From NCBI GenBank assembly GCA_944990035.1, contig CALYLX010000008.1, positions 434,001 through 498,000 of the forward strand: a DNA stretch of 64,000 nucleotides, read 5' to 3'. The position numbers and the translations under genes were made by a program. This DNA is from Clitopilus passeckerianus (lineage: Eukaryota > Basidiomycota > Agaricomycetes > Agaricales > Entolomataceae). This document shows positions 1-10,037 of the stretch, piece after piece. How positions within the stretch are numbered: position 1 is the first letter of the stretch; every line of letters begins with the position of its first letter. The notes beneath the pieces are model-generated. The model had not been told where the DNA came from and did no database searches. It worked only from the letters and a program-made list of their open reading frames with translations.

Positions 1-120
1 TGTTATGATTTTGCTTACATGTTTCTCCTTACATACCCCGGCCCGCTTACCTATGCACGATTACTCACATATGCTGCGCATCACTGCGCATTTTTCATCT
101 TTTTCCATGCTTACTCCGCA

Positions 121-140
121 TCTCTCACGATCGTGAGAGA
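121..140. promoter_or_regulatory. Perfect 20-bp palindrome in LTR U3
   Basis: TCTCTCACGATCGTGAGAGA is its own reverse complement. It recurs at 6854-6873 in the 3' LTR. Two TGACTCA sites follow at 164-170 and 195-201; these match the consensus bound by AP-1/Gcn4-type bZIP factors. Whether they act as enhancers is inference. Confidence 0.55.
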
Positions 141-252
141 CTTATACCTTATCTGACTCTTTCTGACTCATGTACTTACTCATCATGCTGCGCATGACTC
201 ATTACTTACTCAGCATGCTGCGCATGTGCTATATTTAGAACTACTAGATAGG

Positions 253-296
253 TATATAAACCTGTACCATTTGGTCAAGGCTCCTCAGCTTGACCT
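253..296 (+). promoter_or_regulatory. LTR promoter: TATA box and predicted start of R
   Basis: TATATAAA lies at 253-260. A start site about 33 bp downstream would put the 5' end of the RNA at about 286, where CAGCTTGACCT (286-296) begins. That 11-mer is the exact complement of the primer-binding site just after the LTR. A GGTCAAG at 273-279 can also pair with CTTGACC at 289-295. Confidence 0.6.
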
Positions 297-467
297 AGGC
301 AATCTACCTAACTGCTTAGTTCTCTATTTCGCCTTTAAGTCCCTTGCTTCGTCAATCTCACCAGGTCGTCAGTACAGCCGCAGCTGCTGACAAATCTCTG
401 TCTTTGTTTATCAAAGACATCGAGCGTAAACAGTATTACCTAAGTTGTTAGGCTCTGCCTTAACAAA

Positions 468-478
468 AGGTCAAGCTG
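468..478 (+). other. Primer-binding site for self-primed reverse transcription
   Basis: AGGTCAAGCTG is separated from the LTR end by two bases (AA). It is the exact reverse complement of 286-296, the predicted 5' end of the element's own transcript. Tf1/sushi elements prime cDNA from the folded-back, cleaved 5' end of their mRNA through an 11-nt match, and this layout fits. No match to the usual initiator tRNA-Met 3' end was seen. Confidence 0.75.
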
Positions 479-591
479 TTCAGAAGGCCCGCTCATTGTT
501 AGCGCAGGCCCACCCCACGACAACACAGCAGAAGCACGCAACAGGCCGATTGCCGTTGCGGCTACCACTCAGTCACCACGGTCGTACACAG

Positions 592-1058
592 GGCAGACCA
601 CCCGCCACGAAATACCACTCTAGTAGAAGGAACCAACAACGTCTACAAGTTCACCAACGGAAGCTACTGCGGTTTTAATCACAACAATAACCGCTGGTGC
701 TACGCCTCTCTCCTTGGCAAATTCACATTCACCACCGTTGCCGTTGAAAACAGACACTTCCACGCTCTAGACTTCCCTACCCCTGAACGACCTCATAAGA
801 CCCTGCTATTGTCCGAGCTCAACGAGAACACGACATTGAAGTAGACGAGGAGGAACAGCGACGCTTCGCACCATTACCCACAGCAATATCCAGGAACCCA
901 TCACTAGTCCCGTCTACCAGCGCTTCTGTCTTGCCCGAAGAGGAAGAAGAAGAACACCAAGTACAACAACAGCTAGAGGAGAGCCCCACAGCTGAGCCAG
1001 AGGAGCGCCCAGTGCAGAAACAATTGAACCAGAGACCGACTTCGATTTCGACTACGAA
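592..1058 (+). pseudogene. Coding-like leader, probable N-terminal extension of Gag
   Basis: Between the primer-binding site and the clear Gag start the DNA reads as protein in shifting frames. The first stretch ends at a stop near 843. An acidic stretch rich in Glu and Gln follows (about 840-1015), then a stretch joining in frame to the Gag methionine at 1059. The frame changes near 790 and 1020 each look like the loss of one base. I infer that Gag once began upstream; the exact start cannot be fixed. Confidence 0.4.
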
Positions 1059-2033
1059 ATGTCACAAGACAACAACAACAAGAAGGACATTGGAGCCAAA
1101 CCCCAAACGTTCTCCGGAGACCGATCCAAGACCAGAAAGTTCATTCAGGAACTTGAAGACTACCTCATCCTAAACAACCTCAACCAACTCGAAGATGACA
1201 AGAAGATTCGCATCGCCCTATCCTTCCTCAAAGAAGGAACTGCAGCAGCATGGGGATTAGAATTTCACGATAAATATTCAGCAGCTGAAAGGAAAGCCAC
1301 CTACGCTGAATTTATCAACCAATTCAAAGAAGCCTTTTCCCCTACCGACGACAAAGCTGCCGCACTCCTCCAACTCAAAGCCTTACAACAGGATGGGACA
1401 GCTGACGAATTTGTCACCGTCTTCAAGAATATTCTTGCACGAACTGATCTCAGCGGTGACACTGCAAAGATTGAGATCTTCATGGAAGGACTTACCCCCA
1501 AACTCCGAGAGAAAATTCTCTTTTCCGATTCCCCTCCTACCACATTCGACGATTGGGTCAAGAAAGCCGTCCAGTTTGACAACAACTGGCGACGTGCCAA
1601 GACAATCATGGGACATACCCGTATCATCAAGACATCTGATATGGTCAAAGGTGCTTACAAAACACCTACTGGAGCCCGAGACCCAATGGCTATGGATGTT
1701 GATCGTTTCACCACTGATCCACCCAAACGCCGCCTCACCCAGGAGGAAAGAGAACATCACAAGAAGAACAACTTGTGCTACTATTGCTCCAAGAAAGGTC
1801 ACACGATCCAACAATGTCTTCAAAGGAAGAATTTTGGAAGAACCTACCCTAGCAACAACGACAGCCGATTCCACAAGAAACCTGAGAAGGGAGCCGAGTT
1901 GATCAAATATGTCAGAGCAGTCCTAGCTGACATGCCCCAAGAAGAAGCCGCTGAATTCTACACTGAAGCAGAGGCTGAGGGTTTTAAAGAGGGAGACTGC
2001 AAAGCCGACGTCAGTACTTCCTCGCCCGATTGA
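1059..2033 (+). CDS. Gag polyprotein (retrotransposon nucleocapsid)
   Basis: A 324-residue Gag that would form the virus-like particle. The middle matches the Ty3 retrotransposon gag fold, with the stretch around AAAWGLEFHDKY and the FINQFKEAF helix. Near residue 240 there is a zinc knuckle, CYYCSKKGHTIQQC, of the CX2CX4HX4C type that binds RNA. The ORF stops at 2031-2033. Coding similarity resumes at once in another frame, so the original element probably had one long Gag-Pol frame as in Tf1. The start at 1059 is the first ATG of the frame, but homologous-looking sequence lies upstream. Confidence 0.85.
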   Translation: MSQDNNNKKDIGAKPQTFSGDRSKTRKFIQELEDYLILNNLNQLEDDKKIRIALSFLKEGTAAAWGLEFHDKYSAAERKATYAEFINQFKEAFSPTDDKAAALLQLKALQQDGTADEFVTVFKNILARTDLSGDTAKIEIFMEGLTPKLREKILFSDSPPTTFDDWVKKAVQFDNNWRRAKTIMGHTRIIKTSDMVKGAYKTPTGARDPMAMDVDRFTTDPPKRRLTQEEREHHKKNNLCYYCSKKGHTIQQCLQRKNFGRTYPSNNDSRFHKKPEKGAELIKYVRAVLADMPQEEAAEFYTEAEAEGFKEGDCKADVSTSSPD

Positions 2034-5000
2034 TATTTCCAGTGTACTTGTAGCTACTGATTTTTATGCTGAATCTATGCGTATCCCAATCTCTCTACAA
2101 GACCCCTAGATGGAAATACAACAATCGCCGGCACAAAAGCTCTCATTGACTCTGGAGCGCAAGGGTCATTTATCGACTCCGTCTTCGCCAAGACACATCA
2201 CCTCCCACTACTCCCACTCCGACAACCGATTACAGCACGAAACGTTGATGGCACCCTGAACAAACAAGGAACTATTACCCACTTTACCTGGGTTATTGCC
2301 AAGATAGGGACAGCCATCATCAAGGAAAGATGTTTTGTCACTGGACTCGGGAAAGACCACCTGATTTTTGGATTACCCTGGCTAAAACGGGTAGATCCAA
2401 TCATATCGTGGAGCGACGGCACACTCGAAATCGACGAATCACGCATTACCCAACGACTGTCGCAAACATTGATGCGAGCAGTAGACATCAAGCGGATGAG
2501 AGCCATCCGAGAACAACTACTAGAGGAAAACACGCCACCTACCCCAGCACCTGATTGTTCCGAAGAGAATCCCGGAAAATCAGAAGGACTTAGCGACTAT
2601 TTCCGAATAGTCGAAGACGGAGAAGAGATCAATGAAGATTTTCTCATCGCATACTGCCAGAACGAACCGGCAGTCGGAATATTCACCAAGGAGGAACCCC
2701 CACTTACGCAGGAACACACAAAGGATTACCTTGTGTACGGGCCAATCAGGCCAACTACCACAATACGACAGACGGTGGTAACACACCATCCAGCAACCAG
2801 ACACCACACACAGCAGGTGTGGATACGTGCGAAAACATCAATTTCGCAAGCTCTGGAACATAAACGAGAAGATAAGGAACCAAAGAAATCCCTTGACGAA
2901 ATCATCCCCGACTATCTTCAAGACTACAGAAAAGTCTTTGAGAAAGCAGCATCTGAACGATTCCCACCAAGCCGACCCTGGGATCACGCCATAGATCTGA
3001 AGACAGATTTCGTGCCAAAAGACTGCAAGGTCTATCCGCTCAGCCCCTTAGAGCAAGAAAAACTCGACGAGTTTCTCAAGGAAAATCTAGCCAAAGGATA
3101 CATCCGAGAATCCAACTCCCCACAAGCATCTCCGTTCTTCTTTGTTGCAAAGAAAGACTCGGAAGCCCTGAGACCATGTCAGGATTACCGACGACTCAAC
3201 GAAGGAACAATACCTAACGCTTACCCCTTACCGCTGGCTAGCGAACTCATCGATAAACTCAAAGGAGCAACTGTCTTCACCAAACTCGACATTCGATGGG
3301 GATATCACAACATCCGCATCAAAGATGGTGACCAATGGAAAGCAGCGTTCAAGACCAACCGAGGTTATTTGAACCAATGGTGATGTTCTTTGGACTAATG
3401 AACTCACCCGGTACCTTCCAAGCAATGATGAACCACCTTTTCCGAGACATGATAGACGAAGGATGGGTCATCATCTACATGGACGACATCCTCATCTTCT
3501 CCAACGATCCAGAAAAACACCGAGAACGCACACGCAGAGTCTTACAAAGACTACAAAACAACGATCTCTACCTCAAAGCAGAGAAATGCCAATTTGACAC
3601 CACAAGAGTGGAATACCTTGGGTTCATCATTGAACCAAACAAGATCTCCATGGACCCTGTCAAACTTGCAGGGATGCGCGACTGGCCTACGCCAACTACA
3701 GTAAAGGAAGTCCGATCATTCCTAGGATTCGGAAACTTTTACCGCAGGTTCATCGGAAAATATGCGGAAATTGCCAAACCGCTGAACGAACTCACCAAGA
3801 AAGACAAGAAATGGGAATGGACCAATGAATGTCACAAAGCTTTCACTACCCTGAAAGACAAATTCCTGGAAGCGCCTGTGTTGCTGATGCCTGATCCCAC
3901 GAAGCCATTTGTGGTGGAAAGCGACGCCTCAAAACATGCAACAGGAGCAGTCCTACAACAACGTGACGCCAACGGATCATGGCACCCATGTGGTTTCATA
4001 TCTAAATCGTTCTCGGAAACAGAACGGAACTATGAAATCTACGACCGAGAACTTCTAGGCATTATCCGCGCATTAGAAACCTGGCGACACTACTTCCATG
4101 GATCCCAACATTCAGTTGTGATTCTATCCGATCACAAAACCTCACATACTTCCGAGAAGCCCGGAAGTTGAACCGACGACAAGCAAGATGGAATTTGATG
4201 CTATCCCAGTTTAACATCAAACTTGTACACACCCCTGGTGCAAAGATGATACAATCTGACGCACTATCTCGACGACCAGACCACATCCCAGGTGAAGACA
4301 CCGACAACGAAGACATCATTCTCCTCCCCGACAAGCTCTTCCTTCGCTCAATTGACATTGAACTAAAGGACGAAATTGTACACAAGATGGTCAATGACAA
4401 ACTGATTGTTGACGCCATTCGCACCGCCAAAGAAGACGGACCCCCACCAATCCGATCAAACCTGGAAGACTGGAAATTTGACGATGGCATCTTGTACTAC
4501 AAGGACAAGTGTGTGGTACCAGATGACGAAGACCTCCGAAGGAAGATAGTCCAACGTTATCACGATCTACCCAGCGCAGGACACCCTGGACAATTTGGGA
4601 CACTGGAAAAAGTCCGGAAGGACTACTGGTGGCCAGGGATGTCAGTGTTCATCAAGAACTTTGTGCAGGGCTGTGCAATGTGCCAGCAAATGAAAATCAA
4701 TCGCCACCCCACCGCTCCACCATTAATGCCCATCAAATCCGAAACCACTAGGCCATTTTCGCTAGTGACGTACGATTTTCACACGGATCTCCCAGAGAGT
4801 GATGGTTTCGATAGCATTATGGCCGTGGTCGACCATGGAGCTACGAAGGGGCAATTTTCATCCCTTGCACAAAGAAAATCGACGCCACAGGAACTGCAAA
4901 CGCCTACATTGACAACGTTTACCGTCGCTTTGGACTTCCCGACAAAGGAATTTCAGACAGAGGACCTCAATTCGCCTCTAAAGTTTTCCAAGAAATGGGA

Positions 5001-5815
5001 CGACTCCTTGGAATCAAGCTCAACATGAGCACCGCCTACCACCCACAAACCGATGGTGCGACAGAAAGGATCAATCAGGAGATTGATGCCTATCTCCGCA
5101 TCTTCTGTGCACAGAACCCCGAATCCTGGTCCAAATGGATTACCACTCTAGAATTCTCCTACAACAGCCGAACACACTCTGTCACCAAACGAACCCCATT
5201 CTACCTAATGATGGGATACGAACCACCTGCACTCCCATCAGTTGCTCCCACTAGCAAAATTCCCGCAGTTGACAAACGGATCAAGGAACTTCTGCTAGCA
5301 CGCGATGAAGCAAATGCTGCACATGCACTTGCTGCGCAACGCATGGCAGAGAAGATCACACGACAGTTCACCCCATTCAAAGTCGGAGAAAAGGTGTGGT
5401 TAGAAGCCACAAATCTCAATCAAGGAAACATCTCCAAGAAACTAGCACCCAAACGAGAAGGACCCTTCAAGATACTTGAGGTAAAGGACACCTGACCTAT
5501 AAACTCGACCTGCCAAGACGATGGAAGATCCACCCGGTGATTCACGCGTCACTTCTCACCCGTTACATCTCCACCAAAGCGCATGGACCCAGCTTCTCTA
5601 AACCGCCACCTGACGAAATCGACGGAATAGAAGAATACGAAATAGAAGCAATTGTGGCCCATCAGAAACAAGGCAAAGGGCGACACAGATACCTCGTAAA
5701 ATGGAAGGGATGGCCATCAGCGGACAACGAATGGATGCCCGAGTCGGAACTGCGGAACGCCAAGAAAATACTCACCGAGTATAAAAGAGGAAGAAACTCA
5801 CCTGACACCACATAG
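2034..5815 (+). pseudogene. Pol polyprotein (protease-RT-RNase H-integrase-chromodomain), frameshifted
   Basis: Domains appear in order. Aspartic protease: DSGAQGSF at about 2148. Reverse transcriptase about 2990-3700, with the YMDD catalytic box at 3476-3487. RNase H about 3900-4110. Integrase with an HHCC zinc-binding region about 4560-4690 and a DDE core to about 5090. Chromodomain about 5630-5760 with the aromatic residues of LVKWKGWP. The reading frame changes near 2018, 2104, 3364, 4137, 4850 and 5486. Each change restores the expected protein if one base is missing, mostly inside a short homopolymer. As written no complete Pol is encoded. Chromodomains in such elements steer integration to modified histones. 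Confidence 0.9.
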
Positions 5816-5853
5816 CAAACCCACTCACATCCACTATATAACAATGTCTCAAA

Positions 5854-6341
5854 ATGCCTCTTCCTACGACCGCACCATCATCCGCAACACCTTCAAATCC
5901 GATACCGCTATTACGGCGCTCCGTACGCATACTGCCTGGAGCAGCAACGACAACCCTCTCACCGCTGTGGGAGAACAAGGAACCCTACCAAAACCGACGA
6001 ACCGAAACTCGCGAAGTGGCTCGTCTGCGCCACCAATTTGCGAAAACCACTGACGATCTTGATCAACTTTTGGACAAAGTTGATCGAGAAACGGAGGAGA
6101 CCCTCACAGACCTCTTCTTTGCTATTGGAGGAACAGCTTTCCTCGACGAATTCTTCCCGAACGACAAAACTGGTTCAACAACCCAGAGGAGACAGACTTG
6201 AAACCCTTGCCTCCAATCCCTGGGGGCCTGAGGAAAGTCAAGAAGAGGAAGTCACAATCCTCACTGCACGTCAAGTTTGCGGAACCCTACGAGCATTTCC
6301 TCCCGTCACCAATTTACACACCGCCGCAAAATAAAACATAA
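5854..6341 (+). pseudogene. Third coding region between pol and 3' LTR, part A
   Basis: A reading frame starts at 5854 just after pol and runs to about 6166. It encodes a predicted helical, charged stretch (residues 55-85, rich in Arg, Glu and Asp). The frame changes at an A4 run (6166-6169) and coding character continues to a stop at 6339-6341, with a basic KKRK cluster. I do not recognise a domain. Extra ORFs downstream of pol are known in various Ty3/gypsy lineages; the function here is unknown. Confidence 0.4.
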
Positions 6342-6390
6342 CCCCTTCGTCAAAAAGAACAGAACGACAACAAGGAAAACATCAATCCCA

Positions 6391-6723
6391 ATGGCAAACC
6401 CTCCAACGCCATACCTCTCCGCATTCGAAAGCCCACCAGAGTCCGACTCACCAACGCTGGTGAACCTTCCCTCGACAGTATCGTCCCAGAAGGCGCCGCG
6501 CACCGGATACCTTGCCAACAGACCACCACCACCCAGATGGTTCAGATGCTACATTTGTGGAGGCAGACACCGACAGTGTCATTGCTTTCGTTTTGTGTGT
6601 CGTCTGTGCCATCATCGTGGCCCAGGCCATTACCCGGTTAGCTGCCCACAACGCTACCACAAGGGCATAGACCGTCACTTCTGGGTAAAGGAAGGAATTG
6701 AAGTCAGGAGACTTCAACGATAG
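6391..6723 (+). CDS. Cys/His-rich accessory protein of the retroelement
   Basis: The frame is open from 6277; the ATG at 6391 gives 110 residues. A compact block (6547-6655) shows CYICGGRHRQCHC, then VCRLC, then GPGHYPVSCP. That is two linked CxxC-type zinc-binding units resembling paired zinc knuckles, followed by a basic tail. It ends 12 bases before the 3' LTR. A second frame over the same DNA is also open and contains a hydrophobic run followed by a stop at about 6668, so which frame is used is uncertain. Nucleic-acid binding is inferred from the Cys/His pattern only. Confidence 0.45.
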   Translation: MANPPTPYLSAFESPPESDSPTLVNLPSTVSSQKAPRTGYLANRPPPPRWFRCYICGGRHRQCHCFRFVCRLCHHRGPGHYPVSCPQRYHKGIDRHFWVKEGIEVRRLQR

Positions 6724-6734
6724 CGAGAGGGTAA

Positions 6735-7198
6735 TGTTATGATTTTGCTTACATGTTTCTCCTTACATACCCGGCCCGCTTACCTATGCACGATTACTCA
6801 CATATGCTGCGCATCACTGCGCATTTTTCATCTTTTTCCATGCTTACTCCGCATCTCTCACGATCGTGAGAGACTTATACCTTATCTGACTCTTTCTGAC
6901 TCATGTACTTACTCATCATGCTGCGCATGACTCATTACTTACTCAGCATGCTGCGCATGTGCTATATTTAGAACTACTAGATAGGTATATAAACCTGTAC
7001 CATTTGGTCAAGGCTCCTCAGCTTGACCTAGGCAATCTACCTAACTGCTTAGTTCTCTATTTCGCCTTTAAGTCCCTTGCTTCGTCAATCTCACCAGGTC
7101 GTCAGTACAGCCGCAGCTGCTGACAAATCTCTGTCTTTGTTTATCAAAGACATCGAGCGTAAACAGTATTACCTAAGTTGTTAGGCTCTGCCTTAACA
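6735..7198 (+). repeat. 3' long terminal repeat
   Basis: Same sequence as 1-465 apart from one missing C. It is preceded by the purine-rich tract AGCGAGAGGG, the likely polypurine primer for plus-strand synthesis. It ends in TAACA at 7194-7198. Confidence 0.96.
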
Positions 7199-8132
7199 AT
7201 GTGCTCACCAAACTCTTTGGTAGCATTGGATCAAGAACCTATGCTCTATAATCTGTATAAGGTTCATAGGTCTATCACCTTCATTTGGGGTCCTCAAGGG
7301 TCGTTAAAGTCTGGGATTCCTCCAAGAGAAGATTCAATGAACAAAGCAGAAGTTGACGCATCTAAACTCACTCAGCAGGATGTATCAAGATATCGTGCAG
7401 CTGTAGAAAATCATTTAGAGAATTGAGCACCAATATACTGTATCATTGACTCAATTCAATTCTTTTGGAGACTTTCATGATGCCTATTATCGTCTAAGCT
7501 TGGATTTGCCCTGAAATACTGTATGTCCTTTGACAGATCTAAACCTGAACCAAACCCAGATCACACTTAGACCAAACTTGGACCAGACCCAAACCAAACC
7601 TCGACCAAACCTCGACCACACCTTCCCACTACCAAACCAAGCAGCGTGGTTTTCACCTTGAAGCAAGGAATTTTGGATCAGTTCGACGAGAAATCCACTT
7701 TATTCGGTAGATCCTACGACCAGAATCAGCCATTTGACAACACCCAGATCACACGAACCGCATATTTTCCACGCCTAGGAATAATTGACGAAATCTGCCG
7801 TCATAGAAAGCAGTGACATATCTTGTGCGGGTGGTGGGGTCCTGGTGGTTATGGGCAGACTACGTGAGACGCGGACCTGTGATTTGACATGCGTCGTCGG
7901 TTTGGGAGCGGAATCCAAACTCTCGGCGCTTAGAGCGGGCGCTTAAGCGGCTTGCCTGGGTGTTTTAGCAGCCATCTGGAGCTGCATCTTCGGAGCGAGC
8001 CACACAGTTCGACTATCGAAGAGCATAGACTTTCTGCGTATACAACGAGATGTACATCATGGAAATCAACATTCTGAGAAATATTGTAAATGGGGTATTA
8101 ATACATCGCAGTCACCTAACCGGCAGAACACT
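7199..8132. other. Intergenic region right of the retroelement
   Basis: No recognisable gene. An open frame runs from just inside the LTR to 7426 and may be a remnant of what the element inserted into. At about 7540-7622 there is a short array of ACCAAACCT/CGACC-like units (period about 10-12 bp). The rest is unremarkable. Confidence 0.5.
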
Positions 8133-9521
8133 CTACAGACTCTGCTCACCCGCATCTGAAAGGCAGGTAACGGAACCTCCGGAGTCATAGCTCGTCTCCG
8201 AAAAGCTCGAATCCGAATCCGAGTCCTCTTCCTCCGAATACACTGCCGAGCCTATTTCGTCGTCTGGAGTCGGCGGTCCCCATTTATCTGCAAGCGGGTG
8301 GTACTCAGAGGGTGGGTGTACGACATACACGCAGACATCGCTGAGTCCTCGGGAGGGGTCGGTTACCAGCTTTTCGAGAAGAGGATCAATCCGAAAATCG
8401 AGCTCTGGCATTGACCACGTTAATGCTTCTTTGAGTACTTGGATTGGGTCCGTATGAGGAGGTAGGCGCTCGAATAAGTTCGAGACTCGGAATTCGGAGA
8501 AGAAGCGGATGACCTTCACAGCTGGATATCGTGCGATTCGATTAATGAAGTGTTTCCGCATAAAACCCCAGCTGATATTGTCAGAAAATACGTCGAGTGT
8601 CCCGAAGTTGCTCACAATCTCACCCCACTCCGTTAGCAGCGTGGCGGACTCGTCAATGGTAAGGTGCTCCAGGTTTGGACAGTTCGGCAGGATAGATGAC
8701 ATCTCAAAATATATGTCATCCTCGGTATGAAAGTGGCGGATTGACAGGTGCTTGAGCATTTTACCATGCCTAAGGACAAACGACAGCACTGATTCGGTCG
8801 GTTCGGTTCTCCTGTCACCTACTATAACCGTCAAACTGCAGAGGACCGGGAAAGTCCATAGAACAGGCGGATTGGGGGACGTTGATGCGCCGGCGGATGA
8901 AGAGCAGTGAAAGGTCATTCTGAACTCCTCAAGAATGGGAAAGTGAATTTCGTTGTCCCAATCGTCGTCAGATGAAATATGTATAGCGAGAGATTTCAGC
9001 GTAGTGGATACTGACGCCGTAAGGTGCTGCTTCTGGCAGGTGGTAAACGTGGGGCCGAGCGTCAGCTTGGTAAGGCGAGGTGAGGGCAACCTGGAAAAAG
9101 TGTCGCAGGGTATTGGGAGAGGGAGGAACGGCCGGATATTGAGGGTTAGGACCTTTGGGCAGCGTTGGAGGAGGGTTTGGAAATTTTGCAGGAATAGGTC
9201 GGTATTCAAGTCTTGAACATAGCAAGAGTCGAGTATTGTGATCTCTTGTACATATGGCGCGTAGGTTGTGTCAACAAGAGTATGAAGGAGAGCGTGTAAC
9301 TGTCCTGCTCGTCGGAGAACCACCTGTCGGTACAGGAAAGCTGTGGCAATGCCATGCCAGCGTTTGCATACGAGCACCATTGCTTTTTTGTGCCGGAGGG
9401 TGCGGGACCATGTTGAGAGATGGCCCAGAGATAGTGCGGGATTGAAGAGGGAAGAAAACGTTAGAGCGTGGGTGAATATTTCGAGAAGAAGTTCATTCGA
9501 AAGGTTGTATATAGTGGCCAT
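8133..9521 (-). CDS. F-box-like protein
   Basis: A single-exon protein of 462 residues. The first 50 residues form an F-box-like domain (NLSNELLLEIFTHAL, then the VCKRWHGIAT core), which in known proteins binds Skp1 in SCF ubiquitin ligases. The remainder has leucine-rich, LRR-like spacing and would hold the substrate-binding surface. The tail is acidic and serine-rich (EEEDSDSDSS). I chose the ATG at 9521, not the upstream one at 9581, because the neighbouring paralogue starts with the same MATI motif. The paralogue next door (10038-11210) points to a tandem duplication. Confidence 0.8.
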   Translation of the reverse strand: MATIYNLSNELLLEIFTHALTFSSLFNPALSLGHLSTWSRTLRHKKAMVLVCKRWHGIATAFLYRQVVLRRAGQLHALLHTLVDTTYAPYVQEITILDSCYVQDLNTDLFLQNFQTLLQRCPKVLTLNIRPFLPLPIPCDTFSRLPSPRLTKLTLGPTFTTCQKQHLTASVSTTLKSLAIHISSDDDWDNEIHFPILEEFRMTFHCSSSAGASTSPNPPVLWTFPVLCSLTVIVGDRRTEPTESVLSFVLRHGKMLKHLSIRHFHTEDDIYFEMSSILPNCPNLEHLTIDESATLLTEWGEIVSNFGTLDVFSDNISWGFMRKHFINRIARYPAVKVIRFFSEFRVSNLFERLPPHTDPIQVLKEALTWSMPELDFRIDPLLEKLVTDPSRGLSDVCVYVVHPPSEYHPLADKWGPPTPDDEIGSAVYSEEEDSDSDSSFSETSYDSGGSVTCLSDAGEQSL

Positions 9522-10037
9522 TGGTGACGTGGATATTGGGTTGCGAGCTGTTTTATACCGATATCTCATGCGCTCGGGCAATTGAACGAGTTAAGTGATT
9601 CGCCTTTGTGACCCTTGGGATACGCCAATGAAACAAAGAGGACAACGACGCGCCGGAGTTGTGAGGCTAATTTATTTTTGCTAAGCGCGTTAACCCAAAA
9701 AGCACGTGACCAAGACCTCCATTCAACCACCTTTCCAGAACGGCCCGGGTTCTCCGCTTGCAAGCACAACTATTATTTGAACTTGATTTGAACCAAGTAT
9801 CCTGTAGAACGAGCACCTAAAGGAGGCTGGAATTAGAATATTAGTCGCTGGATTCGCCGTTAGCCTGCAGCTGCGGATTTAGGGGTCAGCCGTGTGGAAG
9901 TGCGCAAACCTTTGGATTACACAACTACATCTCAGTCACGCTGTTATATTCAAGATATATTGTATTAATCTGGGATCCACCACTTGCATCGTAATCCCCT
10001 CTGAACCCATCTTGTGGCCCCCTAACGGTAGAGCGCA
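9522..10037. other. Intergenic spacer between the F-box duplicates
   Basis: Contains the promoter side of the first F-box gene and the 3' side of its paralogue. No RNA gene or conserved ORF was seen. Confidence 0.5.

Larger units (their letters stand above)
1..465 (+). repeat. 5' long terminal repeat
   Basis: It begins TGTTA and ends TAACA, a perfect 5-bp terminal inverted repeat with the canonical TG...CA ends. It matches 6735-7198 except for a C4 run (C3 in the 3' copy) near base 36. U3 holds a 20-bp palindrome and repeated TGCTGCGCA and TGACTCA motifs, followed by a TATA box. Confidence 0.96.
1..7198 (+). mobile_element. Ty3/gypsy chromovirus LTR retrotransposon, Tf1/sushi type
   Basis: A nearly complete element: 5' LTR, short leader with primer-binding site, gag, pol in the order protease, reverse transcriptase, RNase H, integrase, chromodomain, then two further coding regions and the 3' LTR. 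The order RT-RH-IN and the terminal chromodomain define a chromovirus of the Metaviridae. The two LTRs differ by one base in a C run, which suggests a recent insertion. The coding part carries at least eight single-base frame changes, so this copy as written cannot make a full Gag-Pol. The left target-site duplication lies outside the window, because base 1 is the first base of the LTR; the right flank begins ATGTG. Confidence 0.95.

Noticed and set aside
445..678. 77-codon ORF across the 5' LTR end
   Set aside because: It overlaps the LTR boundary and primer-binding site. The coding-like sequence after 592 is in a different frame.
7178..7426. 82-codon ORF starting in the 3' LTR
   Set aside because: The first codons come from the LTR; the rest has no motif, so it is kept only as a possible remnant.
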